A stretch of DNA of 40,915 bases from an uncultured Bacteroidaceae bacterium. GTDB taxonomy: Bacteria; Bacteroidota; Bacteroidia; Bacteroidales; Bacteroidaceae. The notes below the pieces were generated by a model. It saw only the letters and a list, made by a program, of their open reading frames with translations. It had not been told where the DNA came from and did no database searches. The DNA lies in assembly GCA_905234125.1 (NCBI GenBank), contig CAJOGQ010000030.1, positions 6,670-47,584 of the forward strand, read 5' to 3'. Position numbers and translations under genes: made by a program. Shown one piece after another: positions 1-8,316 of this stretch (positions within the stretch are counted from its first letter, which is position 1; the number at the start of each line of letters is the position of its first letter).

Positions 1-795
1 AACATCATTTCGCGTGGCGGCACCATCCTGAAGAGTGCCCGCAGCAAGGCTTTCATGACGCCCGAGGGTCGGAAGAAGGCATACGAGGTGATGCAGAAGG
101 AGGGGATTGACGCGCTGGTAGTGATTGGCGGCAATGGTTCGCTGACGGGTGCCCATACTTTTGCGCAAGAATATAATGTGCCTTGCATCGGACTGCCTGG
201 CACCATCGATAACGACCTCTCGGGCACAGACCTGACCATCGGATATGACACGACGCTGAACACGATTGTGGAGTGTGTGGACAAGATTCGCGATACGGCC
301 AACTCGCACGAGCGCATCTTTTTTGTGGAGGTGATGGGTCGCGATGCTGGTTTCCTGGCACAGAACAGCGCGATTGCCAGCGGTGCTGAGGCTGCCATCA
401 TTCCGGAGGACAGCACAGATGCCGACCAGCTGGAGCACTTCATCGGTAGAGGCATCCGCAAGAGCAAGAACTCCAGCATCGTGATTGTGAGCGAGAGTCC
501 GAAGTGTGGCGCGATGTTCTATGCCGACCGTGTGAAGAAGGAGTACCCTCAGTATGATGTGCGTGTGTCCATCCTTGGGCACCTGCAACGTGGCGGTTCT
601 CCCTCAGCCCGCGACCGCATTTTGGCCAGCCGATTGGGTGCAGGCGTCATCGATGCCATCCTCGACGGTCAGCGCAACGTGATGATTGGCATCCGCAACG
701 ATCAGGTGGTGTACGTCCCCTTCTCTGATGCTGTGCGTCCTGACAAGGGAATGAACAAGAGCCTGATTAAAGTGCTGGATGAATTGTCCATCTGA
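1..795 (+). CDS. pfkA: ATP-dependent 6-phosphofructokinase, 5' end missing
   Basis: The reading frame is open from base 1 and ends at TGA 793-795, so 264 codons are visible; compared with a usual length of about 320-330 the first 60 or so residues lie outside the window. The enzyme phosphorylates fructose 6-phosphate in cytoplasmic glycolysis. Seen in the sequence: the substrate loop [12 protein letters not shown] with the catalytic aspartate (TIDND), the [11 protein letters not shown] block, and [13 protein letters not shown] near the C-terminus, all family hallmarks. The nucleotide/Mg loop reads GGNGS where most ATP-dependent enzymes have GGDGS. The rest resembles Bacteroidales PfkA rather than the pyrophosphate-dependent GGDD type. 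The next gene starts 35 bp downstream after a heptamer repeat array. Confidence 0.95.
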   Translation, partial: NIISRGGTILKSARSKAFMTPEGRKKAYEVMQKEGIDALVVIGGNGSLTGAHTFAQEYNVPCIGLPGTIDNDLSGTDLTIGYDTTLNTIVECVDKIRDTANSHERIFFVEVMGRDAGFLAQNSAIASGAEAAIIPEDSTDADQLEHFIGRGIRKSKNSSIVIVSESPKCGAMFYADRVKKEYPQYDVRVSILGHLQRGGSPSARDRILASRLGAGVIDAILDGQRNVMIGIRNDQVVYVPFSDAVRPDKGMNKSLIKVLDELSI

Positions 796-796
796 T

Positions 797-830
797 CTGT
801 CAACTGTCAACTCTCAACTGTCAACTGTCC
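797..830. repeat. heptamer array, TCAACTG type
   Basis: Four exact-period units CTGTCAA, CTGTCAA, CTCTCAA, CTGTCAA are followed by a degenerate fifth unit whose last base is the A of the next ATG. The array fills essentially all of the spacer between the pfkA stop and the miaA-like start, leaving no Shine-Dalgarno sequence. Confidence 0.9.
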
Positions 831-1580
831 ATGAACGACCTGCTGACCATATTGGGGCCGACGGCCTGTGGCAAGACGACCTTCGCTACACATCTGGCCT
901 ACGACTTGGACGGGGAGATTATCAGCGCGGATAGTCGGCAGGTGTATCGGGGTATGGACATCGGGACGGGAAAGGACTTGGCTGATTATCATGTGAAGGG
1001 GAAGGACATCCCTTACCATCTGATAGACATTGCGGAGGCTGGCACGAGATATAATGTGTATGAGTGGCAACGGGATTTCCTGAATGCCTACGAAGACATC
1101 ACGAAGAGAGAGAAGACCCCGATACTCTGTGGAGGAACGGGCATGTATATCGAAAGCGTCATCAAGGGATATGAGTTCGATGGGCGAACCTTCCCAGCGT
1201 TCAATTCGCTGATTATTGGTCTGGAGATTAGCCGTGACCTCCGTCGGGAGAGAATCAGCCAGCGGCTGAGAGCCCGTTTAGACGAGGGAATGGTGGACGA
1301 AATCAGAGGACTGATCGATAGGGGAGTGTCAACGGAACGCTTGATTCGATATGGGTTGGAGTACAAGTTCGTCACGCTCTATCTGTTGGGCAAGTTGCAG
1401 TACGACGAAATGGTTTCCCTGTTGGAGATTGCCATCCATCAGTTTGCCAAGCGTCAGATGACGTGGTTCCGCGGAATGGAAGAGCGTCGTGGCATCAAAA
1501 TCCATTGGCTCAGCATCGAACTGCCGATGGAGGAACGTATTGAAAAAGTGAAAGAGTTATGGCAGAAGCAAATCGCATAG
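831..1580 (+). CDS. miaA: MiaA-like tRNA dimethylallyltransferase lacking the insertion domain
   Basis: MiaA transfers a dimethylallyl group to A37 of tRNAs reading UNN codons. Visible motifs are the P-loop GPTACGKTT (residues 9-17), SADSRQVYRGMDIGTGKD (around 36-53), CGGTGMYIESVIKGYEF (around 101-117), and the C-terminal block GLEYKFVTLY followed by IHQFAKRQMTWFRGMEER. The protein is 249 residues, whereas family members are about 300. The shortage is in one place: KGYEF is joined through about five residues directly to FNSLIIGLEI, so the roughly 60-70 residue helical insertion and the following DTxxxxRAIE region are absent. There is no stop or frameshift, so it is an in-frame loss. Bacteroidales usually carry two miaA paralogues, so this copy may be dispensable or specialised. 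The lipid kinase gene overlaps its end by 22 bp. Confidence 0.85.
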   Translation: MNDLLTILGPTACGKTTFATHLAYDLDGEIISADSRQVYRGMDIGTGKDLADYHVKGKDIPYHLIDIAEAGTRYNVYEWQRDFLNAYEDITKREKTPILCGGTGMYIESVIKGYEFDGRTFPAFNSLIIGLEISRDLRRERISQRLRARLDEGMVDEIRGLIDRGVSTERLIRYGLEYKFVTLYLLGKLQYDEMVSLLEIAIHQFAKRQMTWFRGMEERRGIKIHWLSIELPMEERIEKVKELWQKQIA

Positions 1581-2500
1581 GAGTTGTATATAATCCACAT
1601 TCAGGCTTCGACTATTCGCACAAGCGCTGGAAGCGCATCCGTGAGTATATGGAGCAGAAGGGGGTGCCGTATGACTTTTTGCAGTCGGAAACTCCCGAAT
1701 CGGTGGAGCGTCTGACGAAGATGATGTGCGAAAACGGCTACCATACCATCGTGGTGGTGGGTGGCGATGGTTCGCTCAACCGTGCTGTCAATGCCATTAT
1801 GGAGAGCCGTGAGATTTTGCCCGACGACTTCGCCTTCTCCGTCATCCCCAATGGTTCGGGCAATGACTTCGCCCGCTTCTGGGGTGTTGCCCTGAGCGAC
1901 TACAAGATGGCGATTGATGGCATTATTGCTCATCAGACCCGAAGGATTGACGTGGGTTGTTGCACCTATCAGGACGATAACATCCCCCAACGGCGATACT
2001 TCTTGAATTGCATCAACATCGGACTGGGCGCACGTCTGGTCAAGACAATGATTGATGCCACCCACATTCTGGGTTCCAGCAAGATTTCACTCATCTGGTC
2101 TTTTATTGTCCGCATTTTCGAACGCAAGCAGTTCAATATTGCGCTGAAGATTGAGACGGAGGATGTGGCCGACAAGTTTATGTCTGTCTGCATCGGCAAC
2201 TGTCATGGTTATGGGCAGACTCCCAACTCTGTTCCTTATAATGGGCTGTTGGACGTGTCTGTCATCACGCGTCCTGAATGGTGGCAGCTGTTCGAAGGAT
2301 TCTGGCTGTTGGGCAAAGGACGATTCCTTAATTATAAGAATGTGCATCCTTATCGTGCCCGTCAGATTCATGTGACTGAGGTGGACAAGGCGTTGGTGTC
2401 GTTGGATGGTGTGGTGTTGCAGTCAAAGCATCCCACTCCGATGCGCATCAACATTCAGCAGGATGCCCTCAATTTTATTGTGCCCGCGATTCCTGATTGA
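1559..2500 (+). CDS. diacylglycerol/lipid kinase family protein (DagK/YegS type)
   Basis: The 313-residue product is a soluble lipid kinase of the DAGK catalytic family, which phosphorylates diacylglycerol or related lipids at the inner face of the membrane. The N-terminal NPHSG motif (residues about 12-16), VVVGGDGSLNRAVNAI (about 63-78; GGDGS is the nucleotide-binding signature) and IPNGSGNDFARFWG (about 97-110) are all present, and the C-terminal half is the usual beta-rich lipid-binding part. The ATG at 1559 overlaps the preceding gene by 22 bp, suggesting translational coupling. The exact substrate cannot be read from sequence. A heptamer array follows the stop codon. Confidence 0.88.
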   Translation: MAEANRIGVVYNPHSGFDYSHKRWKRIREYMEQKGVPYDFLQSETPESVERLTKMMCENGYHTIVVVGGDGSLNRAVNAIMESREILPDDFAFSVIPNGSGNDFARFWGVALSDYKMAIDGIIAHQTRRIDVGCCTYQDDNIPQRRYFLNCINIGLGARLVKTMIDATHILGSSKISLIWSFIVRIFERKQFNIALKIETEDVADKFMSVCIGNCHGYGQTPNSVPYNGLLDVSVITRPEWWQLFEGFWLLGKGRFLNYKNVHPYRARQIHVTEVDKALVSLDGVVLQSKHPTPMRINIQQDALNFIVPAIPD

Positions 2501-2504
2501 AGCC

Positions 2505-2532
2505 CTCAACTGTCAACTCTCAACTGTCAACT
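2505..2532. repeat. heptamer array, TCAACTN type, between convergent genes
   Basis: Four perfect units alternate CTCAACT and GTCAACT. The array begins 4 bp after the lipid kinase stop and ends 4 bp before the stop of the convergent Crp/Fnr gene. It nearly fills the 36-bp spacer; no ordinary terminator hairpin is visible here. Confidence 0.9.
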
Positions 2533-2536
2533 CTCC

Positions 2537-3241
2537 TCACCCCAATTTATTGATTCTTTCCAGCATCTCGTTGTCGATGATCTTGATTTTCTTGCCATCG
2601 ATAGCGATGATTTTTTCTTGCGCAAACGAGGAGAGCGTGCGGATGGCATTTGAGGTGGTCATGTTCGACATGTTGGCGAGGTCTTCACGAGAAAGGTAGA
2701 TGGAAAGTGTCGCACCATCCTCTTCCAGTCCATAGTTGTCGCGAAGGAACAAAAGCGACTCAGCCAGACGACCACGAATGTGCTTTTGGGTGAGATTCAC
2801 CGTCCGCTGGTCAGAGTTGCCCACTTCGACGGCCAAAAGTCGGATGAAGAACATGGCTAACTGGTTGTTCTCCATCATCCATTTCTCTATCAGCTCGACG
2901 GGGATGAGACCAATGGTGCTATATTCGAAAGCGGAAGCTGTCGTGGCGTAATTCTGGTTGGCAAAGTAAGCACGAAAACCGAAATACTCGACGGGTTTGA
3001 TGACACGGATAATCTGTGTGCGTCCGCTGATGCCTCCCTTGTGGATTTTGATTTTTCCGCTGACGAGGCAATGCAACATTTGTGGCACATCCCCCTCTTG
3101 GTAGAGCACCTCATTCTTTTTGAAATGTTGTATGGATATGTTGTCTTTCAGTTCCTCCTGTTGCTCCTCTGAAAGTAATTGCATGATACTTTGAAGGCTG
3201 TTGATTGTGTCTGCCAAAAGCGTTGAATCTTTCTTTCTCAT
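2537..3241 (-). CDS. Crp/Fnr family transcriptional regulator
   Basis: The 234-residue protein has an N-terminal cyclic-nucleotide-binding-like beta-roll (around residues 30-130, with FKKNEVLYQEGDVPQMLHCLVSGKIKI) and a C-terminal Crp-type winged helix (around 155-225, recognition helix region LSREDLANMSNMTTSNAIRTLSSF). The cAMP-contacting RxS pair of E. coli Crp is not recognisable and there is no FNR-type cysteine cluster, so the effector is unknown. It is divergent from the glycogen operon and shares a 226-bp intergenic region with it, which makes that operon a plausible target, but this is inference from position only. Confidence 0.9.
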   Translation of the reverse strand: MRKKDSTLLADTINSLQSIMQLLSEEQQEELKDNISIQHFKKNEVLYQEGDVPQMLHCLVSGKIKIHKGGISGRTQIIRVIKPVEYFGFRAYFANQNYATTASAFEYSTIGLIPVELIEKWMMENNQLAMFFIRLLAVEVGNSDQRTVNLTQKHIRGRLAESLLFLRDNYGLEEDGATLSIYLSREDLANMSNMTTSNAIRTLSSFAQEKIIAIDGKKIKIIDNEMLERINKLG

Positions 3242-3263
3242 TGCCCAATTTAATTTTGCGGTG

Positions 3264-3294
3264 CAAAGTTACATACATCTTACAAACTGACAAA
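3264..3294 (-). promoter_or_regulatory. Bacteroidetes-type promoter for the Crp/Fnr gene
   Basis: On the minus strand a TTTG (3294-3291) is followed after 19 bp by TAACTTTG (3271-3264), matching the -33 TTTG and -7 TAnnTTTG pattern. The start codon is about 22 bp downstream. Confidence 0.75.
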
Positions 3295-3381
3295 ATATTC
3301 CCTCGATTTTCTGCTATTTAGCATGTTTTTGTCCCTTTTTTTGAGAGAAAGTGATTTTTTTTTGAAAAAAATCCAAGAAAC

Positions 3382-3413
3382 TTTGTTCACTCGAAAAATA
3401 ATCCCTAAATTTG
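3382..3413 (+). promoter_or_regulatory. Bacteroidetes-type promoter for the glycogen operon
   Basis: TTTG at 3382-3385, a 20-bp spacer, then TAAATTTG at 3406-3413, a full match to the -33/-7 consensus. The debranching-enzyme start codon is 54 bp downstream. The promoter is preceded by an A/T-rich tract at 3330-3375. Confidence 0.8.
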
Positions 3414-3467
3414 AAACGAAAACTAACAATTTATCTAAAGCAATCTACAATACCTTAACTTACAGAT

Positions 3468-5411
3468 ATGAGTTATTTACGTTTTGATAAGGCTCAAATG
3501 ACCAATCTGCAGGAGTCACTTCCAAAGGAAATTCTGCGGACAAACAGGTCGGGTGCGTATTCATGTTCATCCATCGTTGACTGTAATACGCGTAAATATC
3601 ATGGTTTGTTGGTTGTTCCTGTTCCCGAGTTGGGCGATGAGAACCACGTCTTGCTTTCCTCGCTGGATGAAACCGTCATTCAGCATGGTGCGCAATTCAA
3701 TCTCGGACTCCACAAGTATTCGGGTAATGTGTACAGTCCTAACGGGCACAAGTACATTCGCTCGTGTGAATGGGATAGACTTCCAACCACCATCTACCGT
3801 GTGGGTGGTGTCATCTTGAAGAAGGAGAAGGTTTTTCAGCATTTTGAGAACCGCATCCTGATTCGCTACACCTTGCTCGATGCACATTCGGCGACAACCC
3901 TCCGTCTGCGTCCATTCCTGGCATTCCGCAGCGTGGAGGAGTGTACGCATGAGAACGGAAAAGCCAGCAGGCAGTATGATGTGATAGACAACGGTATCAA
4001 GACCCGTCTCTATCCAGGTTATCCAGAACTGATGATGCAGCTCAACAAGAAGAATGACTTCGTGTTTGAGCCCAACTGGTATCGGGGCATCGAATACCAG
4101 AAGGAGCAGGAGCTGGGTTACGACTACAAAGAAGACCTCTACGTGCCAGGCTACTTCGAGTTCAACATCAAGAAGGGCGAGAGCGTTGTCTTCTCTGCTG
4201 GAGTCAGCGAGCTGAAGACCAGTCAGTTGAAGAAGATTTTCGACCACGAGGTTGAAGTGCATGTTCCTCGCATCAACTTCCAGTCTTGTTTGGTGAACGC
4301 AGCACATCAGTTCCACTATGAGCGTGATGGCGAGACCTACATCATTGCGGGTTATCCTTGGTTCAAATGCCGTGCGCGTGACATGTTCGTCTCTCTGCCA
4401 GGCTTGACCCTTGCCATCGACGAGGTGGAATACTTCGAGAAGACCATGAAGACTGCTGAGAAAGCTTTGAAAGACTTCATGGATGGCAAGGAATCGAAGA
4501 TTAAGATGTATGAGATTGAAAAACCCGATGTGTTGCTGTGGGCTGTTTGGTGCATCCAGCAATACGCACGTCTGGTCAAAGTCGATTCAGCCCGTGAACG
4601 CTATGGCAAGCTGGTTCAGCAGATGGTTGACTTCGTCCGCGAAGGCAAGCATCCCAATCTTGTGTTGCATGAGAACGGCCTTCTCTTCACCGATGGCCGC
4701 GAGCATGCTGTCACCTGGATGAATTCAGAAATCAATGGCACTCCTGTGGTGCCTCGTTCGGGCTATGTGGTGGAAATCAATGCCCTATGGTACAATGCTT
4801 TGCTCTTCAATGCTGAACTGTTGGTGAATGCAGGTCGTGCAGGTGAGGCTGAAGCATACACTAAACTGGCAGAAGTTACGGGACGTTCCTTCAAGGAAAC
4901 CTTCCTCAACGAACATGGCTATCTGCTCGACTATGTGGACGAGGGCTACATTTCTTGGTCTGTGCGTCCGAACATGCTGATAGCCTCTTCGCTTGAGTAC
5001 AGCCCTCTCACCACGCCAGAGTGCAAGAAAATCTTTGATATTTGCACCAAAGAGCTGCTCACTCCTAAGGGTATGCGTTCCCTCTCGCCCAAGTCGGGAG
5101 GTTACAACCCCATCTATGCCGGAGGTCAGATGCAACGCGATGCCGCCTATCATCAGGGCACCGTATGGCCTTGGCTCTCAGGATTCTATCTCGAAACCTG
5201 CCTCAAGATTTACAAGCGTAGCGGACTCTCTTGGGTGGATCGTTGCTTCTTAGGTTTCGAAGAGGAAATGTTCTATCATTGCATCGGCACCTTGCCGGAA
5301 CTCTTCGATGGCAACCCGCCATTCAGCGGACGAGGCGCATTGTCCTTTGCCATGAATGTGGCGGCAGTTTTGCGTGTGAATAAGGTTCTTTCTAAATTCT
5401 ATAACTATTAA
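3468..5411 (+). CDS. glycogen debranching enzyme (amylo-alpha-1,6-glucosidase type)
   Basis: The 647-residue cytoplasmic enzyme has the bacterial GDE layout: an N-terminal beta domain (about residues 15-230, including NRSGAYSCSSIVDCNTRKYHGLLVVPV) and a C-terminal (alpha/alpha)6 catalytic domain (about 280-640). In the latter YPWFKCRARDMFVSLPGL, the WMNSEINGTPVVPRSGYVVEINALWYNAL block and HQGTVWPWLSGFYLE are the conserved substrate-site segments of the GDE_C family. It removes alpha-1,6 branches from glycogen-like polymers. No signal peptide is present. It is first in a three-gene operon with a GT4 glycosyltransferase (18-bp gap) and a GH57 enzyme, an arrangement also known in other Bacteroidales. 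Confidence 0.92.
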   Translation: MSYLRFDKAQMTNLQESLPKEILRTNRSGAYSCSSIVDCNTRKYHGLLVVPVPELGDENHVLLSSLDETVIQHGAQFNLGLHKYSGNVYSPNGHKYIRSCEWDRLPTTIYRVGGVILKKEKVFQHFENRILIRYTLLDAHSATTLRLRPFLAFRSVEECTHENGKASRQYDVIDNGIKTRLYPGYPELMMQLNKKNDFVFEPNWYRGIEYQKEQELGYDYKEDLYVPGYFEFNIKKGESVVFSAGVSELKTSQLKKIFDHEVEVHVPRINFQSCLVNAAHQFHYERDGETYIIAGYPWFKCRARDMFVSLPGLTLAIDEVEYFEKTMKTAEKALKDFMDGKESKIKMYEIEKPDVLLWAVWCIQQYARLVKVDSARERYGKLVQQMVDFVREGKHPNLVLHENGLLFTDGREHAVTWMNSEINGTPVVPRSGYVVEINALWYNALLFNAELLVNAGRAGEAEAYTKLAEVTGRSFKETFLNEHGYLLDYVDEGYISWSVRPNMLIASSLEYSPLTTPECKKIFDICTKELLTPKGMRSLSPKSGGYNPIYAGGQMQRDAAYHQGTVWPWLSGFYLETCLKIYKRSGLSWVDRCFLGFEEEMFYHCIGTLPELFDGNPPFSGRGALSFAMNVAAVLRVNKVLSKFYNY

Positions 5412-5413
5412 AG

Positions 5414-5420
5414 AAGGAGG
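5414..5420 (+). promoter_or_regulatory. strong Shine-Dalgarno sequence
   Basis: AAGGAGG lies 9 bp before the ATG at 5430, in the 18-bp spacer after the debranching-enzyme stop. It stands out because nearly all other starts in this window lack a recognisable Shine-Dalgarno sequence. Confidence 0.8.
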
Positions 5421-5429
5421 ACAAAGGAA

Positions 5430-6707
5430 ATGAAAGTTTTAATGTTTGGTTGGGAATTCCCTCCTAAGATTTACGGCGGACTTGCAGTTGCTTCCTATGG
5501 CATCACGAAAGGAATGGTTGAAGGTCAGCCTGATGCTGAAATCACCTTTTGCCTCCCTAAGCCATGTGGAGAAGAAGAGCAGTTCCTTCGCATCATTGGC
5601 ATGAATCAGGTGCCCATCGTCTATCGTGGACACGACTACGACTATGTGAAGAGTCGTATCCCCAGCTACATGACTCCTGAGCAGTATTACAACTTCCGCG
5701 ACCACATCTATGCAGACTTCTCCTACATGAATGTCAATGACATGGGTTGCATGGAGTTTGCTGGTGGTTATCCTGGCAATCTGCATGACGAAATCAACAA
5801 TTTCTCCATCATCGCCGGTGTGGTGGCTCGTTCGGAGCAGTTCGACATCATTCATGCTCACGACTGGCTCACTTATCCTGCAGGTGTGCATGCCAAGATG
5901 GTCAGTGGAAAACCCCTCTGCATCCACGTACATGCAACAGACTTCGACCGTTCCCGTGGTAAGGTCAATCCCACCGTCTATTCAATGGAAAAGAATGGTA
6001 TGGATCATGCCGACTGCATCATGTGCGTGTCTGAGTTGACCCGTCAGACGGTTATTCGTGAATATCACCAAGACCCACGCAAGTGCTTCGCTATACATAA
6101 TGCGGTTTATCCATTGCCACAGGAATACCTCGATATTCCACGCGTGGATCATGGCAAGGAAAAGGTCGTCACCTTCCTCGGACGTATCACTATGCAGAAA
6201 GGTCCCGAATACTTCATCGAGGCGGCGGATCTTGTGTGCAAGCGTTCCAAGAACATCCGCTTCTGCTTTGCAGGTTCAGGCGACAAATACTGGGAGATGG
6301 TTGACTTGGCGGCAGCCAAAGGCATAGCCGATCGTGTACACTTCCCGGGCTTCCTGCGAGGCAAGCAAGTGTATGAGTGCTACAAGGCCAGCGACGTGTT
6401 TGTGATGCCATCTGTGTCAGAACCCTTCGGCATTGCGCCCCTTGAGGCCATGCAATGTGGCACACCCTCCATCATCTCCAAGCAGTCAGGCTGTGGCGAA
6501 ATTCTCGATAAGGTCATCAAGGTGGACTATTGGGACATCAACGCGATGGCAGATGCTATCTACTCCCTCTGCACCAACGAAGGCCTCCACACTTATCTGC
6601 GCGACGAGGGTCTCAAGGAAGTGGCTGAAATCACCTGGGTGAAAGTAGGTCACCGCATCCGTAAACTCTATGACGAGTGCATCTACAACGGAGGATTTAT
6701 ACATTAA
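5430..6707 (+). CDS. GT4-like glycosyltransferase, probable glycogen/starch-type synthase
   Basis: The 425-residue protein has the GT-B fold of retaining glycosyltransferases. It opens with MFGWEFPPKIYGGLAVAS, where the KxYGGL segment is the nucleotide-sugar loop also seen in glycogen synthases. HAHDWLTYPAGV (about residue 141-152) ends the N-domain, VTFLGRITMQKGPEYFIEA (about 248-266) starts the C-domain, and SEPFGIAPLEAMQCGTPSIIS (about 330-350) carries the E-x7-E signature. It has no signal peptide. Its place between a debranching enzyme and a GH57 enzyme points to synthesis or elongation of an intracellular alpha-glucan; donor (ADP- or UDP-glucose) is not evident from the sequence. Confidence 0.85.
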   Translation: MKVLMFGWEFPPKIYGGLAVASYGITKGMVEGQPDAEITFCLPKPCGEEEQFLRIIGMNQVPIVYRGHDYDYVKSRIPSYMTPEQYYNFRDHIYADFSYMNVNDMGCMEFAGGYPGNLHDEINNFSIIAGVVARSEQFDIIHAHDWLTYPAGVHAKMVSGKPLCIHVHATDFDRSRGKVNPTVYSMEKNGMDHADCIMCVSELTRQTVIREYHQDPRKCFAIHNAVYPLPQEYLDIPRVDHGKEKVVTFLGRITMQKGPEYFIEAADLVCKRSKNIRFCFAGSGDKYWEMVDLAAAKGIADRVHFPGFLRGKQVYECYKASDVFVMPSVSEPFGIAPLEAMQCGTPSIISKQSGCGEILDKVIKVDYWDINAMADAIYSLCTNEGLHTYLRDEGLKEVAEITWVKVGHRIRKLYDECIYNGGFIH

Positions 6708-6716
6708 TTGACGAAT

Positions 6717-6737
6717 ATAATAAATAGTAAATAGGAT
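6717..6737. repeat. short heptamer array, ATARTAA type
   Basis: Three units ATAATAA, ATAGTAA, ATAGGAT occupy the spacer just before the ATG at 6739. The array is short and A/T-rich, so chance is possible, but it has the same 7-bp period and stop-to-start placement as the longer arrays. Confidence 0.5.
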
Positions 6738-6738
6738 C

Positions 6739-8205
6739 ATGAAAAAGATTTGTCTTTATTTTGAGATACACCAAATCGTCCATCTCAAGCGCTACCGTTT
6801 TTTTGACATCGGTCGCGACCATTATTACTACGACGACTACGAGAACGAGCGTTCTATCAATTACATCGCCGAACGTAGTTATGTGCCTGCCCTTCAGACG
6901 CTTATCCAGATGTGTAAGGATCATCCTGAATTTAGGGTTGCCTTCTCCCTCTCGGGTGTAGGTCTGGAACAGCTTGAGTTCCATGCACCACAGGTCATTG
7001 ACCTCCTCCACGAGATCAATGCCACAGGACAGGTAGAGTTCCTTTGTGAGCCTTACAGCCACGGATTGGCCTCCCTCGCCAACGAGGAGAGTTTTGCCGC
7101 TGAAGTGAAGCGCATGAGCGACCGCATTAAGGAACTCTTCGGCAAACGTCCAAAGGTGTTCCGCAACTCTTCTCTCATCTACAACGATGACATCGGCGCA
7201 CAGGTAGCAGGCATGGGCTTCAAGGGTATGATTACAGAAGGTGCCAAGCAGGTGCTCGGCTGGAAGTCGCCACACTACATCTATCATTGTGCTTCAGACC
7301 CTCGTCTCAAACTCCTTCTGCGTGACATCAGTCTCTCAGAGGACATCACCGAACGTTTCACATCTCATCCGATTATGGCTGACCAGTGGATTGACTGGGT
7401 GGCTTCTACACCAGAGGGTGAGAATTTCATCAACATCTTCGGCGAGCTCGTCACTTTTGGCATTTTCCATCCCATTCAGAGTGGCATCCTCGAATTCCTC
7501 AAGGCCATCCCTGTGCTTGCCAAGCAGCGTGGCATCGGATTCGCATTGCCATCCGACTTCTGCGAGGAGAAGAGCGTAGGTGCCATCGAAGTGCCCTACA
7601 ACATCTCGTGGGTGGACGAGGAACGCGATACCTCTTGCTGGCTCGGTAATGTCATGCAACGTGAAGCCTTCCAGAAGCTATATAGTGTCGCAGACCGCGT
7701 CCGTGTGTGTGGCGACCGTCGTCTTCAGATGGACTGGGATTCCCTCCAAGCATCCAACAACTTCCGCTTCATGACAACGAAGCCCGGTTATCAGTACAGG
7801 GGAATCTATGACAGCCCATACGATGCTTTCACCAATTACATGAACATCCTCGGCGATTTCATCTCGCGTGTCAATAACCTTTACGGAGGTGCTGACAACG
7901 AAGAGATTGACGGTCTCATCACCATGATCAAGAATCAGGGCGACGAACTGGCTGCCAAGGACAAGGAGATAGAGCGTCTGCGAAAGAAACTGGAGAAGTT
8001 CAACCCTACGGAGTTGGAAGAGAAGAAGCCTGCCAAGAAAGCTACAGCACCTAAGAAAGCTCCAGCCCCCAAGAAGGTTACTGCTCCTAAGGAGGCTGTC
8101 AAGGCTGAGCCTGCTCCTAAGGAAGAACCTAAGGCAGAACCATCTCCAAAGGAAGAGGCCAAGAAAGCGCCAGCCAAGAAAGCAACAACTTCTAAAAAGA
8201 AATAA
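6739..8205 (+). CDS. GH57 family alpha-amylase/glucanotransferase with basic histone-like tail
   Basis: Residues about 1-390 are a GH57 catalytic domain: it starts with ICLYFEIHQIVHLKRY, and contains the conserved QVEFLCEPYSHGLASL strand (about 95-110) and GMGFKGMITEGAKQVLGWKSPHY (about 158-180). GH57 enzymes hydrolyse or rearrange alpha-1,4-glucans with retention. After about residue 395 comes a predicted coiled coil (GDELAAKDKEIERLRKKLEKF), then about 60 residues made almost only of Lys, Ala, Pro, Glu and Thr, in repeats such as APKKAPAPKK and PKEEPKAEP, reminiscent of histone H1 or bacterial DNA-binding tails. No signal peptide is seen, so it acts in the cytoplasm. It is the last gene of the glycogen operon and is followed by a clear terminator. 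Confidence 0.9.
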   Translation: MKKICLYFEIHQIVHLKRYRFFDIGRDHYYYDDYENERSINYIAERSYVPALQTLIQMCKDHPEFRVAFSLSGVGLEQLEFHAPQVIDLLHEINATGQVEFLCEPYSHGLASLANEESFAAEVKRMSDRIKELFGKRPKVFRNSSLIYNDDIGAQVAGMGFKGMITEGAKQVLGWKSPHYIYHCASDPRLKLLLRDISLSEDITERFTSHPIMADQWIDWVASTPEGENFINIFGELVTFGIFHPIQSGILEFLKAIPVLAKQRGIGFALPSDFCEEKSVGAIEVPYNISWVDEERDTSCWLGNVMQREAFQKLYSVADRVRVCGDRRLQMDWDSLQASNNFRFMTTKPGYQYRGIYDSPYDAFTNYMNILGDFISRVNNLYGGADNEEIDGLITMIKNQGDELAAKDKEIERLRKKLEKFNPTELEEKKPAKKATAPKKAPAPKKVTAPKEAVKAEPAPKEEPKAEPSPKEEAKKAPAKKATTSKKK

Positions 8206-8256
8206 TACGGTATTTGACGTTGCCATAAGGCATAAATTTAAGTTAGTAAAAGGGGA

Positions 8257-8287
8257 GAAGGCTGCAGTGATTGCACCCTTCTTTTTC
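8257..8287 (+). terminator. rho-independent terminator of the glycogen operon
   Basis: The stem pairs GAAGG (8257-8261) with CCTTC (8277-8281) and TGCA (8263-8266) with TGCA (8272-8275), with one C:C mismatch and a 5-base loop, followed by five T. Confidence 0.85.
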
Positions 8288-8316
8288 CATACTCCTACAA
8301 ACAACAACAAATCATA

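Noticed and set aside
2406-2699. Small plus-strand gene across the 2501-2536 junction
   Set aside because: It overlaps the end of the lipid kinase and the antisense of the Crp/Fnr gene, and encodes residues read from the heptamer array; no start signal or recognisable protein.
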